Assembly (NCBI RefSeq): GCF_014649715.1
Contig: NZ_BMTO01000005.1
Location: 115,709-179,708 of the forward strand
Direction of reading: 5' to 3'
From: Streptomyces lateritius
Lineage (GTDB): Bacteria > Actinomycetota > Actinomycetes > Streptomycetales > Streptomycetaceae
DNA length: 64,000 nt
How positions within the stretch are numbered: position 1 is the first letter of the stretch; each line of letters opens with the position of its first letter. The position numbers and the translations under genes were made by a program. Below, one piece after another: positions 8,341-16,315 of this stretch. Under the pieces are notes generated by a model. It searched no databases. It was not told the origin of the DNA and worked only from the letters and a program-made list of their open reading frames with translations.

Positions 8341-8814
8341 TCAACGGACGGGCTTCTCCCAGTCCCTCTTGACCTCGAAGCGGTAGTCGTGCCGGTCGAG
8401 CACGCGGCCCTCCGCGTCGATCAACGCGGCGTACACGTCGTAGATCCCGCGGGCGCGTGGACCGCTCGGGACGCGCTCGGGCGGAAGCGCCAGCTCGTAC
8501 GGCCCGCCCCGGCGGAAGTCCCCGAGCATCACCTCACGGCCGCCGATCTCCACGCCGGACATGCTCCGCACGTCGATGACCTTCAATCCGGTCACGGACG
8601 GACCGTCGACCCGGAAGCGCACCACGGCCCGGCACTCCGTGCCCTCCTTCAGGGTGAAGGGAGTGGGGGTCGTGCCCTTCGGGGGTACCGGTACGAAGAT
8701 GTCCTCCCGGCCGGGGAACTGGAGCGCCAGCCCGAGCAGGCGGACGGTGCGCCCCTCATGGGTCGGAACGGTCGTGGCCGCGCCGGCCACGGACGCCACG
8801 GAGTGCTCGCTCAT
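8341..8814 (-). CDS. RhoGDI-like immunoglobulin-fold protein
   Basis: 157 residues. From residue about 22 to the end the sequence follows the prenyl-binding domain of eukaryotic Rho GDP-dissociation inhibitors: FTLKEGTECRAVVRFRV matches FVLKEGVEYRIKISFRV of human RhoGDI1 as I recall it, followed by VTGLKVID, GVEIGGREVMLGDF, ARGIYDVYAALID and the terminal RFEVKRDWEKP (compare TIKKDWKD). The eukaryotic N-terminal regulatory arm that contacts the GTPase switch regions is absent. No small GTPase or prenyltransferase gene is adjacent. It could bind a prenyl or other lipid group, or a partner protein. The fold assignment is confident; the function is open. The next gene on the same strand, 214 bases upstream, is an epimerase. 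Confidence 0.8.
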   Translation of the reverse strand: MSEHSVASVAGAATTVPTHEGRTVRLLGLALQFPGREDIFVPVPPKGTTPTPFTLKEGTECRAVVRFRVDGPSVTGLKVIDVRSMSGVEIGGREVMLGDFRRGGPYELALPPERVPSGPRARGIYDVYAALIDAEGRVLDRHDYRFEVKRDWEKPVR

Positions 8815-8879
8815 GACATCGCCTCTCCGGGACAGCGGCCTCTTCCGCGAGGCCGACGGTGCGACGCCCCTCTGCTACC

Positions 8880-9027
8880 CGATTCGCCCCCGGGCATGCG
8901 GAGGCCACCGCGGGTGGCCCCGGGCGCGGTCGACGGGGCCCCGGGCGTCAGCCGGCGCCGGCCCCGGCATTCCGGTGCCGGCCCGGGCACAACGATGCGG
9001 GCCGGGCATTTCGGTACGCGCCCGGGC
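8880..9027. repeat. GC-rich imperfect CCCGGGC repeats
   Basis: The gap between the RhoGDI-like gene and the epimerase holds about six degenerate copies of a CCCGGGCAT or CCCGGGCGT unit, some followed by AACGATGCGG or CAGCCGATGCGG. They can form several overlapping hairpins and may attenuate or terminate the upstream transcript. Confidence 0.45.
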
Positions 9028-9028
9028 A

Positions 9029-10072
9029 TCAGCCGATGCGGCGGCCCGAGAGGGGGGCCGTCGCGTCCCCGCGCCCCGCGCGCACGCCGCGCAGGAAGGC
9101 ACCCAGCGCCTCCGTCGCGGTCATGGACGGCTCCCACTCCAGCTCGCTCCGAGCCCTGTCCGTGGACAGCAGCGGCAGGCGCAGAACCGCGTCGAAGAGA
9201 TCGGGCGAGGCGGGGACCGCCCGCATCTTCCAGGCGGCCGACAGCACGCTCCGTACCGCGGTGGTCGGTACCTTCACCGGCCGGGCGTCGAGCAGCGAGG
9301 CGAGCGTCTCCGTGTCGATCACCGGATCCGCCGCGAGGTTGAAGGCGCCCCGGACGTCACGGAGCAGCGCACGGCGGTAGGCGTCGGCGGCGTCCTCGGT
9401 GTGCAGAGCCTGGAACCGCAGTCCCTTCAACTCCGGGATCAGCGGCAGCAGTTCGGGGCGCAGGAGGGCGCCGGGGAAGAACCGGCCCGCGAAGATCCGG
9501 CGCTGTTCGCTCGCCGACTCCTCCTTGAAGAGGAAGGCCGGCCGCATCCGCACCACCCGGGTCTGCGGGTGATCCCGCTCGAAGGTGTCCAGGACCCGTT
9601 CGAGATACGCCTTCTCCCTGGTGTACGCGGCTCCCGGCCAGCCATGGGTCGGCCAGGCCTCGGAGACCGGCGCGCCGCCCTCGGGGCCCGGGGAGTACGC
9701 CCCCACCGAGGAGGCGTGCACGAGCACCGGCACCCGCGCCGCCGCCACCGCCTCGAACACCCGTAGCGATCCGAGGACGTTGGCCCGCCAGGTCTCCGCC
9801 GGGTCGTGGGTCGGCTGGAACCGCCAGGCCAGGTGGACGACCGCGTCGGCGTCCTCGAGGAGCCGGCCGAGGCGTGGCTCGTCGCCCTCCAGCGACAGAT
9901 CCACCTCCTCCCACTTCGTCCGGGGCAGGTCGAGGACGGGCCTGCGGCGGGCGAGGCCGAGCACGGAGGCGACCTGGGATTCGCGCGCCAGAGCCCGTAC
10001 CAGGCTCGTTCCGACGTTCCCTGTGGCCCCCGTGACGACCACTCTCAGTCCTTCGCTCGGGTTCGTGCTCAT
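9029..10072 (-). CDS. NAD-dependent epimerase/dehydratase (extended SDR)
   Basis: 347 residues. The Rossmann motif is VVVTGATGNVG at residues 11-21, and the catalytic tyrosine and lysine appear in YTREKAYLE at about 152-160, preceded by the VHASSVGAY serine strand. A following HxEDAADAYRRAL segment is typical of the sugar-nucleotide-epimerase-like SDRs found in actinobacteria. Substrate cannot be told. The C-terminal residues are a basic tail. It is transcribed alone or with the RhoGDI-like gene downstream. Confidence 0.85.
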   Translation of the reverse strand: MSTNPSEGLRVVVTGATGNVGTSLVRALARESQVASVLGLARRRPVLDLPRTKWEEVDLSLEGDEPRLGRLLEDADAVVHLAWRFQPTHDPAETWRANVLGSLRVFEAVAAARVPVLVHASSVGAYSPGPEGGAPVSEAWPTHGWPGAAYTREKAYLERVLDTFERDHPQTRVVRMRPAFLFKEESASEQRRIFAGRFFPGALLRPELLPLIPELKGLRFQALHTEDAADAYRRALLRDVRGAFNLAADPVIDTETLASLLDARPVKVPTTAVRSVLSAAWKMRAVPASPDLFDAVLRLPLLSTDRARSELEWEPSMTATEALGAFLRGVRAGRGDATAPLSGRRIG

Positions 10073-10214
10073 GCCTTCGACGATCCGTCATCGGCGGCGC
10101 CCGCGCATGCCGGGCCCATGGCTGTGACGGAACGTGTTCGTGTGGGTCGCGCAGGTGGCCCCGCACCGTGAATATGAAGCGATGGAGGGAAGGGGGGCGT
10201 GTCAGGAGGACATG

Positions 10215-10565
10215 ATGTTGCTGCCAGACAGAAACACGGTCGACCGACTGCTGCGGCACTACCGGGCCCAGGAACGGGTGGTCCTGGCCCGGCCCTGCGA
10301 CCTGTCGATCCGAAGGCGGTTCGAGGACACGGCGTACACGCTGTGCGTGCTGATGGGGGAGCGGACGGCGCGCGAGGCGGTGCACGCCGCCGAGCGCTAC
10401 GTCGGCAAGGCGAGCCCCGCCGGGAAACCGAGTCCGGCGGGCAAGGTGCGCCCCCTGGCGGAGGTGAGCCCCGTGGGAGCTGCGACTGGCGTGGGGATCG
10501 CGAGTGCCGTGGGGAAAGCGAGTTCCGTGCGCCGGGAGGCGCTGGAGGGGATCCCCGGCGTCTGA
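10215..10565 (+). CDS. DUF5133 family protein
   Basis: 116 residues from ATG 10215, five bases after AGGAGGA; the preceding ATG 10212 is too close to the ribosome site. The opening MLLPDRNTVDRLLRHYRAQ and the RRRFEDTAYTLCVLMGERTAREAVHAAERYV segment match the small Streptomyces DUF5133 family, whose role is unknown but which often accompanies regulatory genes. After residue 75 there is a degenerate low-complexity tail (GKASPAGKPSPAGKV) longer than I expect for the family. It precedes a STAS gene by 180 bases and may belong to the partner-switching locus. Confidence 0.75.
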   Translation: MLLPDRNTVDRLLRHYRAQERVVLARPCDLSIRRRFEDTAYTLCVLMGERTAREAVHAAERYVGKASPAGKPSPAGKVRPLAEVSPVGAATGVGIASAVGKASSVRREALEGIPGV

Positions 10566-10655
10566 CCCCGCCCGCCCGCCTTCCTCGCCCACCTCCCGGA
10601 CAGGTACTTCAGAGCTCCCCACCGGTTGTGTCCCCGCCGATGGCGGGCAGGAGTC

Positions 10656-10680
10656 GAGTACCGGGGCCCAAGTCGGGTAG
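10656..10680 (+). promoter_or_regulatory. Weak SigB-like promoter candidate
   Basis: GAGT (10656-10659), 15 bases, then GGGTAG (10675-10680), about 65 bases before the STAS gene. It fits the loose Streptomyces SigB pattern GNNT-N14-16-GGGTA(C/T) except for the last base. The pattern has low information. Confidence 0.25.
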
Positions 10681-10744
10681 CCGCGCACCAGCGGTGCGAG
10701 TCCCGTGCCGGAACGGGCGGGAGCGGAGGAAGGCGGGCGATCCC

Positions 10745-11104
10745 ATGGAGCCGGAGCGGTTCGCCGTCACATCGGCGCCCGGGCCGAGGCCCGGTGTCGT
10801 GGTGCTGTCCCTGACGGGGGAGCTGGACCACGACACCGCGGACGCGCTCAGGAGCGCCCTGCGCCAGTGGTCCGGCGCTGAACGGATCCTGGTCGACTGC
10901 CAGGATCTGGGCTTCTGCGACTCGACCGGTCTCAACGTGCTGCTCCAGGCCCGGCTGCACGCCCTGGAAGAGGGCGGCCGTCTGGAGCTCGCGGGGCTGC
11001 GGCCGCCCGTGGCCCGCATGTTCGAGATCACCGGCGCACGGACCGTCTTCCGGGTGCACGAGAACGTGGCCGAGGCGCTCACCGATCAGCGGGCGGGCGG
11101 TTAG
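10745..11104 (+). CDS. STAS-domain anti-sigma factor antagonist (RsbV-like)
   Basis: 119 residues from ATG 10745 with GAGGAAGG upstream. The STAS domain fills the protein: VVVLSLTGELDHDTADALRSAL, then LVDCQDLGFCDSTGLNVLLQA. The DST motif contains the serine that the cognate RsbW-like kinase would phosphorylate; the unphosphorylated form binds that kinase and frees the sigma factor. The next gene, eight bases downstream, encodes an RsbW-like ATPase, and a SigB-type sigma factor follows convergently, so this is the antagonist of the local module. The phosphatase at 16316-18709 is a plausible reactivator. Confidence 0.9.
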   Translation: MEPERFAVTSAPGPRPGVVVLSLTGELDHDTADALRSALRQWSGAERILVDCQDLGFCDSTGLNVLLQARLHALEEGGRLELAGLRPPVARMFEITGARTVFRVHENVAEALTDQRAGG

Positions 11105-11111
11105 ACCGGCT

Positions 11112-11576
11112 ATGGCGGCGGTGGGTAAGAGCGCTCCGCACGGGAGCCAGATCCGGCGGCTCGTGCTCCACGGGACGAAAGGCATGGTCACGCGCTGCCG
11201 CGACTTCACCGCGCGGGCGCTGGCGGACTGGGGCTGGCTCCCGGCGGAGAACGACGAGGCGCAGGAACGGGTCGACGACGTGCTCCTCCTGGTTTCCGAG
11301 GTCGTCACCAACGCCTGTCTGCACGCCGGCGGCCCGGAAGAACTGGTCCTGCGCCATCGGGAAGGCCATCTGCGGGTCGAGGTCTCCGACGCGAACCCGG
11401 AGCACCCGAGACGGCGACGCCCGCGGGCCGCTTCGCTGCCGGGCGGCCACGGGCTGATGGTCCTCGACCGGCTGGCCGGGGACTGGGGCGCGGAGTCCCG
11501 CCGAGACGGAAAAGTGGTCTGGCTGGAGATCAGCCGCCCCTCTCCCCCTCCCTGGCACCGTCCTGTCACCCCCTGA
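11112..11576 (+). CDS. RsbW-like ATP-binding anti-sigma factor (HATPase_c)
   Basis: 154 residues. The GHKL ATPase motifs are visible: N-box VLLLVSEVVTNACLHAGGPEEL and G1 box LRVEVSDANPEHP, then LPGGHGLMVLDRLAGDWGA. Such proteins act as serine kinases of STAS antagonists and as anti-sigma factors. It starts eight bases after the STAS gene, so the two form an operon. It is similar throughout to the protein at 12676-13146 (TRCRDFTARALADWG versus GRCRDLTRQALRDWF), so the locus has two paralogues around a sigma gene. A GC hairpin separates it from the convergent sigma gene. Confidence 0.9.
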   Translation: MAAVGKSAPHGSQIRRLVLHGTKGMVTRCRDFTARALADWGWLPAENDEAQERVDDVLLLVSEVVTNACLHAGGPEELVLRHREGHLRVEVSDANPEHPRRRRPRAASLPGGHGLMVLDRLAGDWGAESRRDGKVVWLEISRPSPPPWHRPVTP

Positions 11577-11584
11577 CAGCGACC

Positions 11585-11613
11585 GCGGGCCGGCCGGGGG
11601 CGGGCCGGCCCGC
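11585..11613. terminator. Bidirectional hairpin terminator
   Basis: Perfect 11-bp stem GCGGGCCGGCC (11585-11595) with GGCCGGCCCGC (11603-11613) and a 7-base loop, placed exactly in the 37-base gap between the convergent ATPase and sigma genes. Confidence 0.8.
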
Positions 11614-12543
11614 TCACGACTCCTGGGGCGAGGGGGGCTGCGGTTCGTCCGTGTCCTCCAGGAGGCCGGTTCTGAGTTCGCCCAGAACGCGGGCGAGCAG
11701 CCGGGAGATGTGCATCTGCGAGAGGCCGAGCCGCTCGCCGATCTGCGACTGGGTCAGCTCCTCACCGAAGCGCAGTGAGAGGATCTGGCGGTCACGGGCG
11801 TCGAGCCCGGCGATCAGCGGCTTGAGCGACTCCAGCGCGTCGATGAGCTCGAAGGCGCGCTCCTCCTCGCCCAGTCGCCGGGCTCCCGCGGTGACGGCCG
11901 ACTCGTCGTCGCCGGAAGGCGTGTCGAGGGAACGGGCGACGTAGCCGTTCGAGGCCTGCTCGCCCTCGGCGACGGACTCCTCGCTGACATGGAGGTGTGC
12001 GGCCAGCTCGGCCCTGGTGGGACGCCTGCCCAGCCGCTGCTCCAGGGTGTCGACGGCCTTGGCCAGGTCGATCCGCAGCTCCTGGAGCCGGCGCGGCACC
12101 TGAACGGCCCAGCTGGTGTCGCGGAAGAATCGCTTCATCTCGCCGACGATCGTGGGCAGCGCGAAGGCGGAGAACTCCACGTCACGGCTGGTCTCGAACC
12201 GGTCGATCGCCTTGATCAGGCCGATGGTGCCGACCTGGATGATGTCCTCCGTCGGCTCAGCCCGGTTCCTGAAGCGGCGGGCCGCGAACTTCACCAGGCT
12301 GAGATTCAGCTCCACCAGGGTGTTGCGTACGTAGGCGTACTCCGGAGTGCCCTCCTCCAGCGCCTCCAACCGGGTGAAGAGCGCGGTGGACAGGGTCTGG
12401 GCCTCCGCGGTGCTCACCTCGGTGGGCCGGTCGATCTCGGGGAGACCGTCCAGGGCATGGTGACGTACGGCGGCTGGGCCCGCCGGTCCCGCGGTGGCGG
12501 TGCCGGTGGTGGGGGCGGTGCTGCGTGTGCGGGGGGTGGACAT
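11614..12543 (-). CDS. SigB/SigF-family RNA polymerase sigma factor
   Basis: 309 residues from ATG 12543. After a low-complexity Thr/Ala leader (1-30), region 2 is seen as VELNLSLVKFAARRFRNRAEPTEDIIQVGTIGLIKAIDRFE, with promoter-melting residues FSAFALPTIVGEMKRFFRD. Region 3 is QVPRRLQELRIDL through LGRRPTRAELAAHLHVSEE. Region 4 is LDARDRQILSLRFGEELTQSQIGERLGLSQMHISRLLARVL. This is the SigB/F/G group controlled by partner switching in Streptomyces stress and differentiation. The gene is flanked by two RsbW-like ATPase genes. A SigB-type promoter at 12626-12649 suggests that it transcribes itself. Confidence 0.92.
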   Translation of the reverse strand: MSTPRTRSTAPTTGTATAGPAGPAAVRHHALDGLPEIDRPTEVSTAEAQTLSTALFTRLEALEEGTPEYAYVRNTLVELNLSLVKFAARRFRNRAEPTEDIIQVGTIGLIKAIDRFETSRDVEFSAFALPTIVGEMKRFFRDTSWAVQVPRRLQELRIDLAKAVDTLEQRLGRRPTRAELAAHLHVSEESVAEGEQASNGYVARSLDTPSGDDESAVTAGARRLGEEERAFELIDALESLKPLIAGLDARDRQILSLRFGEELTQSQIGERLGLSQMHISRLLARVLGELRTGLLEDTDEPQPPSPQES

Positions 12544-12625
12544 GAAGGCTCCCTCGACGGTGGCGTGGGCCTGCGCCACCGGGTGCGGTGGCGTGGTCCG
12601 TCGTCCGAGCGTTCCGAAGAAGAAC

Positions 12626-12649
12626 ATTCCCATTTGAAGCGATTTGAAC
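12626..12649 (-). promoter_or_regulatory. SigB-type autoregulatory promoter
   Basis: Read on the minus strand: GTTCAA (12649-12644), 12 bases, GGGAAT (12631-12626). The Bacillus SigB consensus is GTTTAA-N12-14-GGGWAW. It lies 83 bases upstream of the sigma gene start, in the right direction. Confidence 0.65.
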
Positions 12650-12675
12650 CCGTTTGTCCCGGGCAGCCGTGCGCT

Positions 12676-13146
12676 ATGACGGCTGGGCAACAGCATCGAG
12701 GGACCGCTCATGCCCGTCGGTACCGCCTGGGCGGCGGGCCGGGCATGGTGGGACGGTGCCGTGATCTGACCCGCCAGGCGCTGCGTGACTGGTTCGGCCC
12801 GGCGGGCGAGGTGGACAACCCGGCGGTCCAGGATGTCCTGCTCCTCGTCTCGGAGGTGGCCACCAACGCGTACAGACACGGTGGCGCTCCGTACGAACTC
12901 GGCCTCGACCGTACCGGCGGGCGGCTGTGGGTCGAGGTCGGCGACTCCAGCCCCGTGCGCCCCCACCCGCACGGTCCGCACCGCGCGAACCGCGCCTCGG
13001 GCCACGGGCTGTATCTCCTCGAACGGCTCTCGGTGGGATGGGGATCCGTTCCGAGCGGCACGGGGAAGACGGTCTGGTTCCAGGTCGATGTGGTGCCCGC
13101 CGGGGCCGACGCCTCGGACACTGCCGTCCGTCCGAGGCGTGCCTAG
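12676..13146 (+). CDS. RsbW-like ATP-binding anti-sigma factor (HATPase_c)
   Basis: 156 residues from ATG 12676; no strong ribosome site is seen, and a later ATG at 12745 (MVGRCRDLTRQALRDW) is a possible alternative that matches where its paralogue's similarity begins. GHKL motifs are intact: VLLLVSEVATNAYRHGGAPYEL, LWVEVGDSSPV and ASGHGLYLLERLSVGWG. It is divergent from the SigB-type sigma gene and shares a 132-base intergenic region with it. It is one of two likely anti-sigma kinases in this module and may serve the same sigma factor or insulate another. The hybrid kinase gene follows 150 bases downstream. Confidence 0.88.
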   Translation: MTAGQQHRGTAHARRYRLGGGPGMVGRCRDLTRQALRDWFGPAGEVDNPAVQDVLLLVSEVATNAYRHGGAPYELGLDRTGGRLWVEVGDSSPVRPHPHGPHRANRASGHGLYLLERLSVGWGSVPSGTGKTVWFQVDVVPAGADASDTAVRPRRA

Positions 13147-13297
13147 AGTGGAGAGGCGGGGCGGAGCCGAAGCGGGCGCATCCCGCCACCGGCTTCGCAC
13201 CACGACGAACGCGACCGATGCAATCGACCGCGACCGACCACATCCGGTCGAGGAACCGGCTCGCATCCGACCGTTTCCGCGCCGCCCGAGGTCCGCG

Positions 13298-16276
13298 ATG
13301 GAAAGTACACCCCGATCGGCCGAATCCGGGCCGAGTGTCTCCCCGGAGCAGTTGGGTGAGGACGGGCTGGATCAGCTGCTGGCGGGGCTCACCGCCGTGC
13401 GCGACGGTGACCTCTCCGTACGCCTCCCGAACGCCCACGGGGGCATCCTCGGCGACATCGCGACCGTCTACAACGACATGGTCGACCAGCTCTCCCTGGT
13501 CACCTCCGAGGTCACCCGGGTGGCCCGCGAGGTCGGCGGGCAGGGTCTGCTCGGCGGCAGGGCCCGCGAGCCGCGGGTGAGCGGGGTGTGGCGGGAACTG
13601 ACTTCCGGCGTCAACACGATGGCGGACAACCTGACCTCGCAGGTGCGATCCATCGCCCAGGTCGCCACGGCCGTCGCCGGCGGCGACCTCACCCGGAAGA
13701 TCCGCGTCGACGCGCGCGGCGAGATCCTGGAGCTGAAGGAGACCATCAACACGATGGTCGACCGGCTCTCCTCCTTCGCCGAGGAGGTCACCCGGGTGGC
13801 CCGCGAGGTCGGAACGGAGGGCAAACTCGGCGGCCAGGCGACCGTCCGAGGGGTCTCCGGCACCTGGAAGGACCTCACGGACAACGTCAACTCCATGGCC
13901 GACAACCTCACCAACCAGGTGCGGAACATCGCCCAGGTGACCACGGCCGTCGCCCAGGGCGACCTCACCAGCCGCATCGACGTGTCGGCGCGCGGCGAGA
14001 TCCTCGAACTCAAGACGACCATCAACACGATGGTCGACCAGCTCTCCTCCTTCGCAGCCGAGGTCACCCGGGTGGCCCGCGAGGTCGGCACGGAGGGCAA
14101 GCTCGGTGGCCAGGCCGAGGTCGAGGGGGTCTCCGGCACCTGGAAGCGACTCACCGAGAACGTCAACGAGCTGGCCGGCAACCTGACCCGGCAGGTCCGC
14201 GCCATCGCCGAGGTCACCAGCGCCGTCGCCGAGGGCGACCTCACCCGCTCGATCACCGTCGAGGCCCCGGGCGAGGTCGGCGACCTGCGCGACAACATCA
14301 ACGCCATGGTCGAGTCGCTGCGGGCCACCACCCGGGCCAACGAGGAGAAGGACTGGCTCAAGACAAACATCGCCCGGGTCGCCGGCCTCATGCAGGGATC
14401 GCGGACCCTGACCGAGGTCGCCGAGCTGATCATGACCGAGGTGCCGCCGCTGGTCTCCGCGCAGTACGGGGCCTTCTTCCTCGCCCGGCACGACGAGCAG
14501 GGCACCGAACTCGTCCTGACCGCCGCCTACGCGAGCCCGGACGGCCCCGAAGCCCCGCCCCGCCGCTTCCGACTCGGTCAGTCGCTGGTCGGTCAGGCGG
14601 CCCGCGACCGGCGTGTCCTCGTCGTCGACCGGGTGCCCGCCGCGTACGCCACCATCGCCTCCGCGGCGGGCTCCGCCGAACCGGGCATGCTGATCATCCT
14701 GCCGATCGTGGTGGAGGACCAGGTGCTCGGCGCCGTGGAACTCGCTTCGCTGCAGCCCTTCACCGCGATCCACCGCGATTTCCTGGAGCAGTTCGTGGAC
14801 ACCGCGGGAGCCGTCGTCCGCTCCCTCGTCGCCAACCTTCGCACCGACGAGCTGCTCGGCCAGTCCCGGCGACTCACCGACGAACTGCGCTCCCGCTCGC
14901 AGGAGTTGCAGGCCCGGCAGCAGGAGCTGCAGCGTTCCAACGCCGAACTGAAGGAGAAGGCGGCGCTGCTCGCCGAACGCAACAAGGACATCGAGTCCAA
15001 GAACCTGGTCATCGAACAGGCCCGTCAGGAGCTGGAGGCGCGCGCCCAGCAGCTCTCCCGCACCTCCATGTACAAGTCCGAGTTCCTCGCCAACATGAGC
15101 CACGAGCTGCGGACCCCGCTCAACAGCCTGCTGATCCTGGCCCGGCTGCTCTCCCAGAACCCCGAGGGCAATCTGACGGAGAAGCAGGTCGACTACGCGG
15201 AGGTCATCCACTCCGCGGGATCCGATCTGCTCCAGCTGATCAACGACATCCTCGACCTCTCCAAGGTCGAGGCGGGGAAGATGGACATCCGCCCCGAACA
15301 GTTCCCCCTCCACCAGCTCCTGGAATACCTGGAAGCCACCTTCGGCCCCGTCGCGGACGAGAGAGGGCTCGACTTCTCAGTCACCGTCTCGTCGGACGTG
15401 CCGGAGGAGCTCGACACCGACGAGTCGCGCCTGCGGCAGATCCTGCGCAATCTGCTCTCCAACGCTCTCAAGTTCACCGAGAAGGGCTGGGTCGAGCTGA
15501 CCATCGAGTACGCCGAGACCGACGAAGTCCCCCCTGCGTTGCGCGGACGCGGCCCGGTGCTGGCCTTCCGGGTCGGCGACAGCGGGGTCGGCATCCCCGC
15601 CGAGCGCCTCGAAGGCATCTTCGGCGCCTTCCAGCAGGGCGACGGAACCACCGCCCGGCACTACGGTGGAACGGGACTCGGCCTCTCCATCAGCCGTGAG
15701 GTGGCCGGGCTCCTCGGCGGCGCCATCGACGTGCGCTCCACCCCGGGCCGGGGCAGCAGGTTCACCTTCTACCTCCCCGCCCCGCGGTCCCCGCGGAGCG
15801 GGGGACTGTCCGGGACGGTCGCGACGGCGGGCGGCGGTGCCGCCGCGGAGGGCGACGACAGGGCCCGGGGAGTGCCTCCGGCGGGCCGCCGCGACCCCGA
15901 CATCACGGGGCGTACGGTCCTCGTGGTCGACGACGACGTACGCAACGTGTACGCGCTCACCGAAGCACTGGAGGGCCGGGGCGTCCGGGTGCTCCAGGCC
16001 GACAGCGGGCAGGCCGGTCTCGACCTCCTCGCCTCCCGCGACGAGATCGAACTCGTCCTCATGGACGTCATGATGGCCGACATGGACGGGTACGCCGCCA
16101 CCGAGGCGATCCGGGCCCTCCCCGGCCGCTCGGGGCTCCCCGTCATCGCCGTCACCGCCAAGGCGATGCCGGGCGACCGGGCCCGGGCGCTGGCCGCCGG
16201 GGCCAGCGACTACCTGGCCAAGCCGGTCGGTGCGGACGAGCTGGTGGCGAAGGTCCGCGAGTGGCTGGTCTCATGA
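13298..16276 (+). CDS. Soluble HAMP-array hybrid histidine kinase (Nik1-like) with GAF and receiver domains
   Basis: 992 residues from ATG 13298. No membrane segment is visible. Residues about 25-345 hold four to five tandem HAMP units, three with the signature [10 protein letters not shown](T)EGKLGGQA and spaced exactly 92 residues apart. A GAF domain follows (about 365-510), then a Gln/Glu-rich coiled coil (about 525-590). The HisKA box [18 protein letters not shown] carries His602. ATPase boxes are [23 protein letters not shown] and [19 protein letters not shown]. The C-terminal receiver has the acidic pair VVDDD near residue 876 and phosphoacceptor Asp923 in [10 protein letters not shown], with the conserved Lys in LAKPVG. 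The array closely resembles fungal group III osmosensor kinases. Setting beside a SigB module suggests osmotic or other stress input; this is inference. Confidence 0.92.
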   Translation: MESTPRSAESGPSVSPEQLGEDGLDQLLAGLTAVRDGDLSVRLPNAHGGILGDIATVYNDMVDQLSLVTSEVTRVAREVGGQGLLGGRAREPRVSGVWRELTSGVNTMADNLTSQVRSIAQVATAVAGGDLTRKIRVDARGEILELKETINTMVDRLSSFAEEVTRVAREVGTEGKLGGQATVRGVSGTWKDLTDNVNSMADNLTNQVRNIAQVTTAVAQGDLTSRIDVSARGEILELKTTINTMVDQLSSFAAEVTRVAREVGTEGKLGGQAEVEGVSGTWKRLTENVNELAGNLTRQVRAIAEVTSAVAEGDLTRSITVEAPGEVGDLRDNINAMVESLRATTRANEEKDWLKTNIARVAGLMQGSRTLTEVAELIMTEVPPLVSAQYGAFFLARHDEQGTELVLTAAYASPDGPEAPPRRFRLGQSLVGQAARDRRVLVVDRVPAAYATIASAAGSAEPGMLIILPIVVEDQVLGAVELASLQPFTAIHRDFLEQFVDTAGAVVRSLVANLRTDELLGQSRRLTDELRSRSQELQARQQELQRSNAELKEKAALLAERNKDIESKNLVIEQARQELEARAQQLSRTSMYKSEFLANMSHELRTPLNSLLILARLLSQNPEGNLTEKQVDYAEVIHSAGSDLLQLINDILDLSKVEAGKMDIRPEQFPLHQLLEYLEATFGPVADERGLDFSVTVSSDVPEELDTDESRLRQILRNLLSNALKFTEKGWVELTIEYAETDEVPPALRGRGPVLAFRVGDSGVGIPAERLEGIFGAFQQGDGTTARHYGGTGLGLSISREVAGLLGGAIDVRSTPGRGSRFTFYLPAPRSPRSGGLSGTVATAGGGAAAEGDDRARGVPPAGRRDPDITGRTVLVVDDDVRNVYALTEALEGRGVRVLQADSGQAGLDLLASRDEIELVLMDVMMADMDGYAATEAIRALPGRSGLPVIAVTAKAMPGDRARALAAGASDYLAKPVGADELVAKVREWLVS
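13508..14335 (+). repeat. Three 276-bp direct repeats encoding HAMP units
   Basis: Units begin at 13508, 13784 and 14060, an exact 276-base period (92 codons). A 26-base block beginning GTCACCCGGGTGGCCCGC is identical in all three, and the rest is closely similar, especially units two and three. The DNA-level identity suggests recent duplication or gene conversion within the kinase gene. Confidence 0.8.
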
Positions 16277-16315
16277 AACCGGGGGCGCGGGGGGGGCAAG
16301 ACCGGCGGGGCGGCG

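Noticed and set aside
12674..15313. 879-codon open frame antisense to the hybrid kinase
   Set aside because: Periodic translation mirrors the HAMP repeats; domain evidence favours the plus strand.
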